Positions 1 through 7,342 of a stretch of 64,000 nucleotides of DNA are shown one piece after another. The first letter of the stretch is position 1, and every line of letters starts with the position of its first letter. The notes beneath the pieces are model-generated. The model was given only the letters and a program-made list of their open reading frames with translations, had not been told where the DNA came from and did no database searches. Location: contig DASTSN010000022.1 of NCBI GenBank assembly GCA_035760665.1, positions 1-64,000 on the forward strand, given 5' to 3'. Made by a program: the position numbers and the translations under genes. The stretch comes from DASTSN01 sp035760665 (GTDB lineage Bacteria > Bacteroidota > Bacteroidia > Chitinophagales > Chitinophagaceae).

Positions 1-295
1 ATCAACAACGGACACAAGTTGTAACCAAAGATCGCAAGAACTTAATTTGAAAGCAAATCACAACATCCGTCATTACAAGGTACGGTGGAAACCAGTTGTA
101 ACCAAAGATCGCAAGAACTTAATTTGAAAGCAAATCACAACATAAGCTGTTCAAGGTCATCCAGGCTCATGGTTGTAACCAAAGATCGCAAGAACTTAAT
201 TTGAAAGCAAATCACAACCTGCACAAGAGTGAGGCAGGTGAATGGCGGGTTGTAACCAAAGATCGCAAGAACTTAATTTGAAAGCAAATCACAAC
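1..295 (-). CRISPR. CRISPR array edge, type II-C-like, 4 repeats
   Basis: Four identical 47-bp repeats lie at 18-64, 95-141, 172-218 and 249-295, separated by three different 30-bp spacers (65-94, 142-171, 219-248). Bases 1-17 are the end of another spacer, so the array continues to the left. Read on the minus strand the repeat begins GTTGTGATTTGCTTTCAAAT, the form seen in Bacteroidota subtype II-C (Cas9) arrays with 46-47-bp repeats and 30-bp spacers; I therefore infer minus-strand transcription. No repeat is degenerate, which fits this being the leader-proximal end. No cas gene or tracrRNA anti-repeat is visible in the window; if present they must be to the left. Confidence 0.97.
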
Positions 296-454
296 TCCTT
301 CTTGAAACATTTAAAAGTCCTGAAGTCCTGGCTTCAGCAAGCGGGATCTGACAAGAATTTTTTGCAAGGGAAAGGAATAATAAAAAAGGCCGTTGGCACT
401 TTTAAGCATCCCGGAAGATAATCAGTACATAAAATGCAACTTGACTGGACAGTC
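296..454. other. Non-coding flank of CRISPR array (possible leader)
   Basis: About 160 bases between the last repeat and the DUF1801 stop codon have no convincing reading frame. If the array is transcribed on the minus strand this is the leader position. It is moderately AT-rich with an A-run near 380-387. I see no full TTTG/TAnnTTTG promoter on the minus strand here, so the leader role is inferred from position only. Confidence 0.4.
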
Positions 455-874
455 CTAGGGATATTTTTGCTGGTAATATTTTACTGAACCGGTAACGAGT
501 TGTTGCAGGATTGACTGGTTGATGTCTTCCAGGTTTTTAATGTACACGCAGGCTTTGGCCGTCTTGTGTTTGCCTAGTTTTTTCAGCAGCCCCTCCTTCC
601 CATCGAAATTGGCAATATAAAGGGCAAACTCGGATTTCCTGGGTGAAAAACCAACAAGTGGAGCGTCTCCTTCCCTGCCACTTTCATATTTGTAATGATA
701 GCTACCGAAGCCAATGATAGAAGGGCCCCACATTTTGGGTGCAAAGCCGGTTTGCTGCCCGATCAATTCCGCCAGTCGCCGGCAGTCGGCCCGGCGCACC
801 GGGTCTTCCATTGCATTGATAAACGAAGCCACACTGGCCTGGGTTGCTTGTGTTTTTGATTTTGCTGCTGCCAT
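455..874 (-). CDS. DUF1801 domain protein
   Basis: A 139-residue soluble protein of the DUF1801 (YdhG-like) family; biochemical function unknown. The family signature is clear: an N-terminal helix with an arginine-rich stretch (DPVRRADCRRLAELI, about 24-38), then MWGPSIIGFGSYHYKY (48-63), the FSPRKSEFALYI strand, and LGKHKTAKACVYIKNLEDI (about 100-118) before a short C-terminal helix. The length is normal for the family. A TAAATTTG box (Bacteroidota -7 type) lies on the minus strand at 920-927, about 45 bases before the ATG, without an obvious -33 partner. The gene reads towards the CRISPR array. No link to CRISPR function is implied. Confidence 0.85.
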   Translation of the reverse strand: MAAAKSKTQATQASVASFINAMEDPVRRADCRRLAELIGQQTGFAPKMWGPSIIGFGSYHYKYESGREGDAPLVGFSPRKSEFALYIANFDGKEGLLKKLGKHKTAKACVYIKNLEDINQSILQQLVTGSVKYYQQKYP

Positions 875-1234
875 GATGCCGTTTTTTGATTATAAAAACA
901 GTTTTCTTCTCTGCAGGCACAAATTTACCCGTTGCTACCCCGGGTAGGTATTACGGTCATGCAATTGAAGTTAGCAAAAAAAATGCTGCCCCTTACAAAC
1001 GGCAAGCTGCCCTTCGTGTTTGGACTTACCAATACAGAAACGGCTTTTTGAATCAGCCGGGCAAACCTGGCAAAAGGCAGTCTTTGTGAAAACCTTCCAG
1101 AAAGAGAACGGTTGTATGCAGCCACCATTCAAAAATACCTGGCCGATCACTGAGGAGGGATTGCGCGGGTTGAAGAACCCGCCAATAGCGGTCCGTTCAA
1201 ACTATAAACGAGGTAAGCTGTTAAAGTTTCATAG
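875..1234. other. Intergenic, possible decayed gene on plus strand
   Basis: No intact gene. Plus-strand bases from about 960 to 1206 read in a single frame as protein-like sequence broken by two stop codons: TGA at about 1050 and again at about 1150 between a stretch ending in ATIQKYLADH and one beginning GGIARVEEP. The stretch NLAKGSLCENLPERERLYAA between the stops looks like real protein rather than random translation. I cannot name the family, so this may be a pseudogene or chance. The minus-strand promoter-like box of the DUF1801 gene is at 920-927. Confidence 0.25.
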
Positions 1235-2059
1235 CTACCCAAAGGCATCGTTAAACCGCTGATGCTTTGTGAACCCCCGCATCACCTGCTGCATGATTTT
1301 AATTTTTATTACTCTGGGCAGGATTCGTAAGCTGTACAACAAAATTTTTGAAAGCGATCCCGGAACTACATTGGTTTTTCTGCCAAGTGCAGTAAGTATA
1401 GGAGCTCCTATTTTATCGGGCAAGATTGCTTTGCCCATGTTCATGTTGGCTCTTTGTCCAAATCTGCTATCCACGGGTCCGGGTGCAGCAGCCAGTACAT
1501 CCACCTTGAAGGGTTTCAGCTCCTGTGCCAGCGCTTCGGCAAATGATTGAATGTAGGCTTTGGTTGCCGCATAATTAGCGGCTAACGGCACTCCCTGAAA
1601 GGCCACGAGCGAACTTAAAAAAATAATTCCTCCGCGATGCTGCTGCTGAAATTTTCGTGCAAAAAAATGTGTCAGGGAAAGCACAGCCTCGCAGTTTACC
1701 CGCAGCATATTTATTGCTTCCGGCAAAGAAGACTCAACAAACCAACCAGCAGCACCATACCCTGCGTTATTGATCAGCAACCCCACATCCAGTCCTTCAG
1801 CTGCCTGAATAATTTTTTTTAGTCCATCCGTTTCAGCGACATCGGCAATCACAGATTTTATGAGCACATTGTTCCGTGTAAGCAGGTTTTCTGCCTGCTG
1901 TAAACGCTGTTCATCTCTTGCATTAATGATCAGATGGAAACCTGCCTCTGCTAAAAGAGACGCCAGTTCAAACCCTATTCCTGATGAGGCACCCGTGACA
2001 ATGGCCCACTCACCGTATTTGATTTTCAATCGCTTTTGTTCCTTTTTCGATAATTTCAT
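1235..2059 (-). CDS. Short-chain dehydrogenase/reductase (SDR)
   Basis: A classical SDR, a cytoplasmic NAD(P)(H)-dependent oxidoreductase; the substrate cannot be predicted. The Rossmann motif TGASSGIG lies at about residues 22-29 from the chosen start, followed by NNAG (about 96-99), the catalytic serine in FLSSLVAF and the YAATK tyrosine/lysine pair (YxxxK). A basic N-terminal extension precedes the fold. I choose the ATG at 2059 (MKLSKKEQ) over an in-frame TTG at 2095, because no ATG exists upstream and the extra 12 residues are not conserved-looking; length 274 residues. It reads in the same direction as the Crp-like gene 65 bases upstream and could be its target or operon partner, though the gap argues for separate initiation. 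Confidence 0.9.
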   Translation of the reverse strand: MKLSKKEQKRLKIKYGEWAIVTGASSGIGFELASLLAEAGFHLIINARDEQRLQQAENLLTRNNVLIKSVIADVAETDGLKKIIQAAEGLDVGLLINNAGYGAAGWFVESSLPEAINMLRVNCEAVLSLTHFFARKFQQQHRGGIIFLSSLVAFQGVPLAANYAATKAYIQSFAEALAQELKPFKVDVLAAAPGPVDSRFGQRANMNMGKAILPDKIGAPILTALGRKTNVVPGSLSKILLYSLRILPRVIKIKIMQQVMRGFTKHQRFNDAFG

Positions 2060-2124
2060 GCTAATGTTTGTATTGATCAACTGCAAACATCCCAACAGGC
2101 CAGTTTAAAAACGATAACAAATGT

Positions 2125-2703
2125 TTAGATTTTTTTACGGTTATTATTATTCAGCCGGCTCAAGTGCACAGGAGTGATTCCCAAATAAGATGCAATCATA
2201 TGTTGCGGCACGCGGTTATGAATGTCTGGAAAAACCTCCGAAAGTGTATCATACCGTTCTTTAGGGGTACTGGCATACATGTTTTTCAGGCGGTTATCCT
2301 GGTAAATAAAATAGGACTCAGCGATCAGTCTTCCCAACCTGTCTCCTTGTTTTAAATTGTTGTAGCCCCATTCGACAGCAGTTCTTGGCAGCACTACAAC
2401 TTCCGTTTCTTCTACTGCTTGCAAGGTATACAGGGAGGGTTGTTTGAGAATGAAAGCGGAATAGTCGGCAATAAATTTATTTTCGAGGGCAAAATGAAGA
2501 GTTTGCTCATTGCCATCGTTGCCGGTTATAGTGACGCGAATTAATCCCTTGTTGATATAAAAGATTTCTCCCGGAATCCTACCCGGATGACTGACCAGTT
2601 CATGCCGTGCGATTTTTTTCTCCCTGCATTGAAGAAGCCATTCTTCTAATTCAGTATCAGAAATTTCAATCAGTTGTTTTATAGCCTCCGTAATTTGTTT
2701 CAT
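2125..2703 (-). CDS. Crp/Fnr-family transcriptional regulator
   Basis: A 192-residue cyclic-nucleotide-binding-fold regulator of the Bacteroidota Crp/Fnr group. The N-terminal cupin-like domain contains the PG..PGEIFYINKGLIRV segment (about 40-57) and the LHFALENKFIADYSAF region. The C-terminal winged helix holds the recognition segment VPQHMIASYLGITPVHLSRL (about 163-182). The canonical cAMP-binding Arg/Ser signature is not seen, as is usual in this group, so the effector is unknown. Its ATG overlaps the TGA of the upstream DUF3267 gene in a 4-base ATGA, so the two are translationally coupled. Confidence 0.9.
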   Translation of the reverse strand: MKQITEAIKQLIEISDTELEEWLLQCREKKIARHELVSHPGRIPGEIFYINKGLIRVTITGNDGNEQTLHFALENKFIADYSAFILKQPSLYTLQAVEETEVVVLPRTAVEWGYNNLKQGDRLGRLIAESYFIYQDNRLKNMYASTPKERYDTLSEVFPDIHNRVPQHMIASYLGITPVHLSRLNNNNRKKI

Positions 2704-3341
2704 TCTGCATTCACAGCGTGGTTATCTTTTCCAAAAAAGTAGGAGATTTTATTTTCCACATCATCATAGGTCACCACTTCCTTCTTTTTATGATATTCGA
2801 AGTAGCTCAACAATCCAAAATCGCCGGAGCACATGGCTGTATGCGCCAGTAAAATCCCTGCTATTGTTAGATACCAGTCACCCGGCAGCACCCATAGCAA
2901 ACCGATTAAGATGGCAGTTATTACCACGAATGGAGCAAGCGCCACCACCTGAAACTCTTTTTGGTTTGCCACAAACTTATCGGCCAGTGCCATAAAAAAG
3001 AATTTTTTCAGGTTGGCAGCATAGGAAGTGTTGACGGCTCCCTGTGACCGATACGCCAGCACATGGATGTACTCATGTAGTGGCACCAGGGCAAAGGCGA
3101 TCGCCAGTCCGTAGGCAAAATGTGTAAAGCGGTTTCCAAGGTCAAATCCTTTGAAGTGATATTGATCAACAAATAAATAAACAGTCAACCCAACTACCAG
3201 CAGATTACTCAGGTAATAAATGACAACGTATTTTGTCTTTTTTTTCAAATATGTTCGTATAAAAGGAACCAGTTCATGGTGTGCCAGGCTGTCAAGCAAC
3301 ACATACTGGTGATCTGTCAATTCCTCAGGTTTGATTTTCAT
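2700..3341 (-). CDS. DUF3267 putative membrane metalloprotease-like protein
   Basis: A 213-residue integral membrane protein of the DUF3267 family. Four likely membrane helices are visible (about 40-58, 74-92, 126-150 and 155-172). The second ends in HEYIHVLAY (about 109-117), an HExxH zinc-binding motif, which places the family near site-2-type metalloproteases. No protease activity is known to me for this family, so function is inference. The gene precedes and overlaps the Crp-like gene by ATGA, so the membrane protein and the regulator probably belong to one response. Confidence 0.82.
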   Translation of the reverse strand: MKIKPEELTDHQYVLLDSLAHHELVPFIRTYLKKKTKYVVIYYLSNLLVVGLTVYLFVDQYHFKGFDLGNRFTHFAYGLAIAFALVPLHEYIHVLAYRSQGAVNTSYAANLKKFFFMALADKFVANQKEFQVVALAPFVVITAILIGLLWVLPGDWYLTIAGILLAHTAMCSGDFGLLSYFEYHKKKEVVTYDDVENKISYFFGKDNHAVNAE

Positions 3342-3438
3342 TGGCTGTATATTTTAAAATACCTCAATAAGAAATTCACATACTGCAAACCTGTGCCAGC
3401 GATAATCACCCGGCTTACCCGCCGGCTTTATGCATTCG

Positions 3439-3918
3439 TTAAGGAATGGGCTCCCACAATTCAATTTTGTTGCCTTCGGGGTCAAGCAGATGGATGAATT
3501 TACCATAGTCGTAGGTTGCTATGCTGTCAACGATTGTCACGCCCTTCTTTGCCAGTTCCGCCACAAGCGCTGCCAGGTTTTGCACCCTGTAATTGATCAT
3601 AAAGTCCTTGGCAGAGGGTGCAAAATAGCGGGTTGTTTCAGGGAACGGTGTCCACTGGGTAAGTCCTTTTTTCGTGCTGTCGGATCCTTCATACCACACA
3701 AATGCAGCCCCGTACTGGTCTGTTTGTAATCCCAGGTTTTCGTGGTACCACTGTTTCAGCTGGCCCGGGTCTTTGCACTTGAAAAAAATGCCGCCGATAC
3801 CGGTCACTTTGATGGCATCAGCGTGTACTGCGTTGCGGGCAACCAGTACTGACTTCAATCCGAAGCCAGAAAGAAATGATGCCGAAATTACCAGGGAGAT
3901 CACTGTTATTTTTTTCAT
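3439..3918 (-). CDS. VOC/glyoxalase-fold protein with N-terminal signal-like segment
   Basis: A 159-residue protein with one vicinal-oxygen-chelate (glyoxalase/bleomycin-resistance) domain: IGGIFFKCKDPGQLKQWYHE (about 41-60) opens the fold and HLLDPEGNKIELWEP closes it near the C-terminus, with the usual metal-ligand glutamate in IELWEP. Unusually for this normally cytosolic fold, residues 1-22 (MKKITVISLVISASFLSGFG) form a hydrophobic signal peptide or anchor, so the protein may act in the periplasm. I cannot predict the substrate. The gene stands alone between the leftward DUF3267/Crp unit and a poorly coding stretch. Confidence 0.85.
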   Translation of the reverse strand: MKKITVISLVISASFLSGFGLKSVLVARNAVHADAIKVTGIGGIFFKCKDPGQLKQWYHENLGLQTDQYGAAFVWYEGSDSTKKGLTQWTPFPETTRYFAPSAKDFMINYRVQNLAALVAELAKKGVTIVDSIATYDYGKFIHLLDPEGNKIELWEPIP

Positions 3919-3989
3919 TGCATGTGGTTTTTGTTACGGTTCAGCTTTGCATCGCCGGGTTACCCGTTCTCCGATTTGAAACCAGGCGT

Positions 3990-4313
3990 TTATTCCAGCA
4001 GGCTAAACCATTTTTGTTTTAACGTCAATGATGACAACATAATCCAGAAAAAATTATTACCGATCGCCCCGGCCAGTTTTGCTTCTTCAAAAATTTGGTG
4101 CCCCCGCTTTCCAAGGTAAACAAGCCTGTTTGTATAACATTTATAAGCAGAGGAAAGCACTACCTGTTTATAAAAAATCGCTGCCAGGATTCCCATAAAA
4201 ACTTTCTTTATCCGGGTTTCATGATTTTCGGTAAATACTAATATAAGTTTATTCCCTGATCCATAAAACGTCCTGCAAGCAGATAACGATTTCTTCATCC
4301 AGCAGGTTAGCAA
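3990..4313 (-). CDS. Doubtful small hypothetical protein
   Basis: An open frame of 107 codons with one hydrophobic patch (FMGILAAIFYKQVVLSS, about 39-55). There is no recognisable domain, no clear promoter box and no conserved neighbour. It may be chance open frame in a 660-base stretch (3919-4577) that otherwise holds no gene; it is listed only so that the stretch is not overlooked. Confidence 0.2.
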   Translation of the reverse strand: MLTCWMKKSLSACRTFYGSGNKLILVFTENHETRIKKVFMGILAAIFYKQVVLSSAYKCYTNRLVYLGKRGHQIFEEAKLAGAIGNNFFWIMLSSLTLKQKWFSLLE

Positions 4314-4517
4314 GCGACGGAAACGATGCAGGACACATAACCGCCAGGGAAGTTGTGCAATAGGACATTATTCCGCTACTGGCAATGCCGGTTATTATCC
4401 TGGGCAAGCAGCCGTGTATACCTTTCTACCCCAGTTGCAGGTCGCTCCTGGTTGGCTTGTCGCATTTGCCCCCCGAAATTGTCCTTATTCTACAGCAGAC
4501 AGGTGCCAATGTGCCAT

Positions 4518-4525
4518 TACATTTG
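4518..4525 (+). promoter_or_regulatory. -7-type promoter box upstream of SRPBCC run
   Basis: TACATTTG matches the Bacteroidota -7 consensus TAnnTTTG and lies 52 bases before the SRPBCC start codon. No good -33 TTG is seen 19-21 bases upstream. A second, weaker candidate (TATCTTTT) lies closer, around 4557-4564. Either could drive the plus-strand run of small genes that follows. Confidence 0.4.
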
Positions 4526-4577
4526 TGCGGCCTGCACGGCAGATGAAAAAATAGTTTTATCTTTTAAATGAAATTAC

Positions 4578-4991
4578 ATGGCAACAATTATCAACATCGA
4601 AACCACGGTTAATGCTCCTGTCAGTAAAGTTTGGGAATACTGGACTGCCCCGGAGCATATTACACAATGGAACCATGCCAGCGACGACTGGCATTGCCCC
4701 TCTGCAAGCAATGATGTAAGAGAAGGAGGAACCTTTAGCATCAGTATGGCGGCCAGGGACGGCAGTTTCAGTTTCGAATTCAGCGGCGAGTATGAAGTGG
4801 TAAAAAAATATGAACGCCTCGAATACAGCATCAGCGATGGACGAAAAGTAAAAGTGATTTTTATCCCTAACGGGCAAGCAACCAGGGTGCTGGAAAGTTT
4901 TGAAGCAGAAAATACCCATTCCGTAGAAATGCAGCAAAGCGGCTGGCAAAGCATTCTCAATCATTTTAAACGTTACACGGAAACCCATTAA
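4578..4991 (+). CDS. SRPBCC (AHSA1-like) domain protein
   Basis: A 137-residue START/Bet v1-like (SRPBCC, AHSA1 subfamily) protein. It begins IINIETTVNAPVSKVWEYWT (about 4-23), the standard first strand and helix, and ends with the long helix after GWQSILNHFKRYTE. Such proteins bind hydrophobic ligands; the specific role is unknown. It is first in a plus-strand run with VOC and DoxX genes, a mixture common in Bacteroidota, where these small ligand-binding proteins are often inherited together. The start is ATG; the gene ends 20 bases before the next start. Confidence 0.9.
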   Translation: MATIINIETTVNAPVSKVWEYWTAPEHITQWNHASDDWHCPSASNDVREGGTFSISMAARDGSFSFEFSGEYEVVKKYERLEYSISDGRKVKVIFIPNGQATRVLESFEAENTHSVEMQQSGWQSILNHFKRYTETH

Positions 4992-5011
4992 TCACCTTAA
5001 ACCAACCAACC

Positions 5012-5446
5012 ATGGCACACGTCAGTACGTATCTTAACTTTCCGCGCAACGCGGAAGAAGCTTTTAACTTTTACAAGTCAGTTTTCCAGACCGATTTCAA
5101 AGGTCCCATCAGCCGGTTTGGCGATATTCCCCCGCAACCCGGTATGCCGCCTCTTGCAGAGGCCGACAAAAACTTAGTGATGCATGTAGAGCTTCCTATC
5201 ACTGATCAGCATTCCCTCATGGGGACTGATGCACCGGAATCTTTGGGATTTAAAGTTAATGCAGGCAACAATGTACATATTGCCCTGGAAACAGATACCC
5301 GGGAAGAAGCAGCCAGGCTGTTCAACGCCTTATCAGCCGGAGGCAAAATAACCATGCCCTTGCAGGATATGTTCTGGGGAGCCTACTATGGGAGCTGCAC
5401 CGATCAGTATGGCATTCAATGGATGTTTAATTGTTATTCAAAATAA
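5012..5446 (+). CDS. PhnB-like VOC family protein
   Basis: A 144-residue PhnB-type glyoxalase-fold protein (the family often mislabelled 3-demethylubiquinone methyltransferase). Diagnostic stretches are LNFPRNAEEAFNFYKSVF (about 8-25) and the C-terminal FWGAYYGSCTDQYGIQWMFN (about 121-140). No methyltransferase motif is present. The enzymatic role is unknown. The start is preceded by AAACCAACCAACC directly before the ATG, a purine-poor leader also seen before two other candidate starts in the window. The next gene starts 10 bases after this one ends. Confidence 0.92.
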   Translation: MAHVSTYLNFPRNAEEAFNFYKSVFQTDFKGPISRFGDIPPQPGMPPLAEADKNLVMHVELPITDQHSLMGTDAPESLGFKVNAGNNVHIALETDTREEAARLFNALSAGGKITMPLQDMFWGAYYGSCTDQYGIQWMFNCYSK

Positions 5447-5456
5447 TACTGCGCTT

Positions 5457-6308
5457 ATGACACAGCCTTTATATCCCTGCTTATGGTTCAGGGGCAATGC
5501 GCGGGAAGCAGCTGCCTTTTACTGCAAGGTTTTCAACCGGTCTGCCATTACTTCCGAAAACCCACAGGTGGTTATGTTCAGTCTTCACGGCGAACCCTTT
5601 ATGGCGTTGAATGGCGGGTCACTTTTCACATTTAATCCGTCCGCATCCATCTTCGTGGCCTGCGATACAGTGGATGAAATCAATGCTGTTTGGGAACAAT
5701 TGGCCGACGGGGGAACGCCGCTGATGCCGATTAACCAATATCCCTGGAGCGAACGCTTTGGCTGGATCACGGATCGATACGGACTCAGCTGGCAACTGAT
5801 GGTGACCAAAAGAGAACCAGGGGAGCAAAAGTTTTCTCCGTTGCTTATGTTTGTTGGCCCGCAAAATGGCCATGCCGAAAAGGCGATCAGGTTTTATACA
5901 ACTGTATTTAACAACTCATCGGTGAAAAACATTGCCCGTTACGAAACGGGCGAAGGCGATGTGGCAGGGCATATAAAACATGCACGATTCTGCATCAATA
6001 CCTACGAAATGAGAGTGATGGAAAGTTCCGGCCCGCATGCATTTGCCTTTAACGAATCTTTTTCGATGGTAGTCACCTGCGAGACACAGGATGAAATTGA
6101 TGATTACTGGAGCAGGTTAACGGCTGATGGCGGCCAGGAGAGCCAGTGCGGCTGGCTGAAAGATCAATTTGGCGTGAGCTGGCAAATTGTGCCGTCCATC
6201 TTGGGTTCGTTAATGAACGATCCCGAAAAAGCACCAAAAGTGATGCAGGCCTTTCTGAAAATGAAAAAATTTGATATTGCTGCCTTACAAGCGGCGGCAA
6301 CCAACTGA
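5457..6308 (+). CDS. Double-domain PhnB-like VOC protein
   Basis: A 283-residue protein made of two consecutive PhnB-type VOC domains. The first runs from LYPCLWFRGNAREAAAFYCK to WITDRYGLSWQLMV (about 5-115), the second from FSPLLMFVGPQNGHAEKAIR to WLKDQFGVSWQIVP (about 123-245), followed by a C-terminal helix with NDPEKAPKVMQAFLKMKKFD. The repeat of the RYGLSWQ/QFGVSWQ ending shows the internal duplication. I start at the ATG at 5457, since a longer frame from 5388 would overlap the previous gene and adds no domain. It probably forms a single-chain version of the usual VOC dimer. Confidence 0.92.
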   Translation: MTQPLYPCLWFRGNAREAAAFYCKVFNRSAITSENPQVVMFSLHGEPFMALNGGSLFTFNPSASIFVACDTVDEINAVWEQLADGGTPLMPINQYPWSERFGWITDRYGLSWQLMVTKREPGEQKFSPLLMFVGPQNGHAEKAIRFYTTVFNNSSVKNIARYETGEGDVAGHIKHARFCINTYEMRVMESSGPHAFAFNESFSMVVTCETQDEIDDYWSRLTADGGQESQCGWLKDQFGVSWQIVPSILGSLMNDPEKAPKVMQAFLKMKKFDIAALQAAATN

Positions 6309-6332
6309 TTTACCAAAACCAACCAATCCACT

Positions 6333-6710
6333 ATGACGACAAAAACAACCAACATTCTTTATTGGGTATTTACCATCCTCTTTGCCGGGCTGATGGTATT
6401 CACGGCCATTGGCGGCATTGGACCCAGCCAGCCTTCTATTGACATGATCCATACCGGCATGGGCTACCCGGTCTATTTTATCCAGTTTATCAGCTGGGCC
6501 AAAATCCTTGGCGCCATCGTTTTACTGGTACCCGGTTTCAGGATCATCAAAGAATGGGCTTACGCCGGATTGTTTTTTGACCTGGTGGGGGCCAGCTACT
6601 CCATGTTCAAAACCGCCCCGTCTTTTGACCCCGGGATGCTCGGCATGCTGATCTGGTTTGCAGCCGGCATTTTATCCTATGCTTTTTGGAAAAAGCTACA
6701 AAAACCCTGA
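6333..6710 (+). CDS. DoxX-like membrane protein
   Basis: A 125-residue four-helix inner-membrane protein of the DoxX-like group. Helices lie at about 8-26, 48-66, 74-92 and 99-117. The GMGYPVYFIQFISWAKILGA segment (about 42-61) is typical of the family. The molecular function of DoxX-like proteins is not settled. The leader again contains AAACCAACCAA shortly before the ATG. It is followed after six bases by the decayed reductase gene, so it was probably co-transcribed with it. Confidence 0.88.
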   Translation: MTTKTTNILYWVFTILFAGLMVFTAIGGIGPSQPSIDMIHTGMGYPVYFIQFISWAKILGAIVLLVPGFRIIKEWAYAGLFFDLVGASYSMFKTAPSFDPGMLGMLIWFAAGILSYAFWKKLQKP

Positions 6711-6716
6711 GCCGTT

Positions 6717-7283
6717 ATGGAGAAACTGCTGCTATCAGCGCACCTGTCACTGGCCGGGTTTGTTGCCGGTCCCGGCGGCGAAATAGACTGGATCAAACTG
6801 GATGAGGAGTTGTTTGATTACGTGGGCCGGCTGACGGATCATGCCGGAACTGCTTTGTACGGGAGAAAAACATTTGAAATCTTGGAGGCGTATTGGCCTG
6901 CAGCCGGCAGTAACCCCATGCCTCTAAACATGACCAGGAACATGCTGCCTGGTACAATACAGTTCAAAAATATGTTTTGTCCCACACCATTCAGGGACAA
7001 GCCGGGGACCGGGTAACATTTATCCGGGACGAGCCGGCAACTGTTATTCAAACGACCAGGGAAAATTCCCCCAAAAAATATTTTGGTTTTGGTAAGCCCT
7101 TCTGTTTTGCAATATTTATGAAGCAAACAACTGGTGGATGAAATGATCCTCTTTGTTAACCCGGTTTTGCCGGGCAGCGGTATTTCTTAATACAGAAGCA
7201 CCGGAGAAAGGCAATCATTTACACGGGCGTTCTCCCGGTCATTTGTTAATAACCAGGTTGTATGTTTGCACTACGTCAAATAA
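6717..7283 (+). pseudogene. Decayed RibD/dihydrofolate-reductase-family protein
   Basis: The N-terminal 83 or so codons are good RibD_C/DHFR-like sequence (KLLLSAHLSLAGFVAGPGGE, then LYGRKTFEILEAYWP). The frame then slips near the A5 run at 6966-6970: the family-like continuation KYVLSHTIQGQAGDRVTFI is in the +1 frame. It slips back near the C5-A6 run at 7068-7078, and the original frame resumes with KNILVLVSPSVLQYL. An in-frame TGA at 7119 and TAA at 7188 interrupt it, yet SKQLVDEMILFVNPVLPGSG and, after the TAA, SFTRAFSRSFVNNQVVCLHY are still legible up to a final TAA at 7281. The reconstructed length, 188 codons, is normal for the family. Two frameshifts plus two nonsense codons make real decay more likely than sequencing error. 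Only a 99-residue fragment can be translated from the ATG. Confidence 0.88.
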
Positions 7284-7342
7284 TTTAATTTACCAGGCCG
7301 GCAGCGTTTGCGAAAACGCCGGTTCTCTTTACAAATCGGGTT

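Noticed and set aside
5388..5456. Longer start for the double VOC gene
   Set aside because: It would overlap the end of the preceding gene by about 59 bases and precede the first beta-strand with unrelated sequence.
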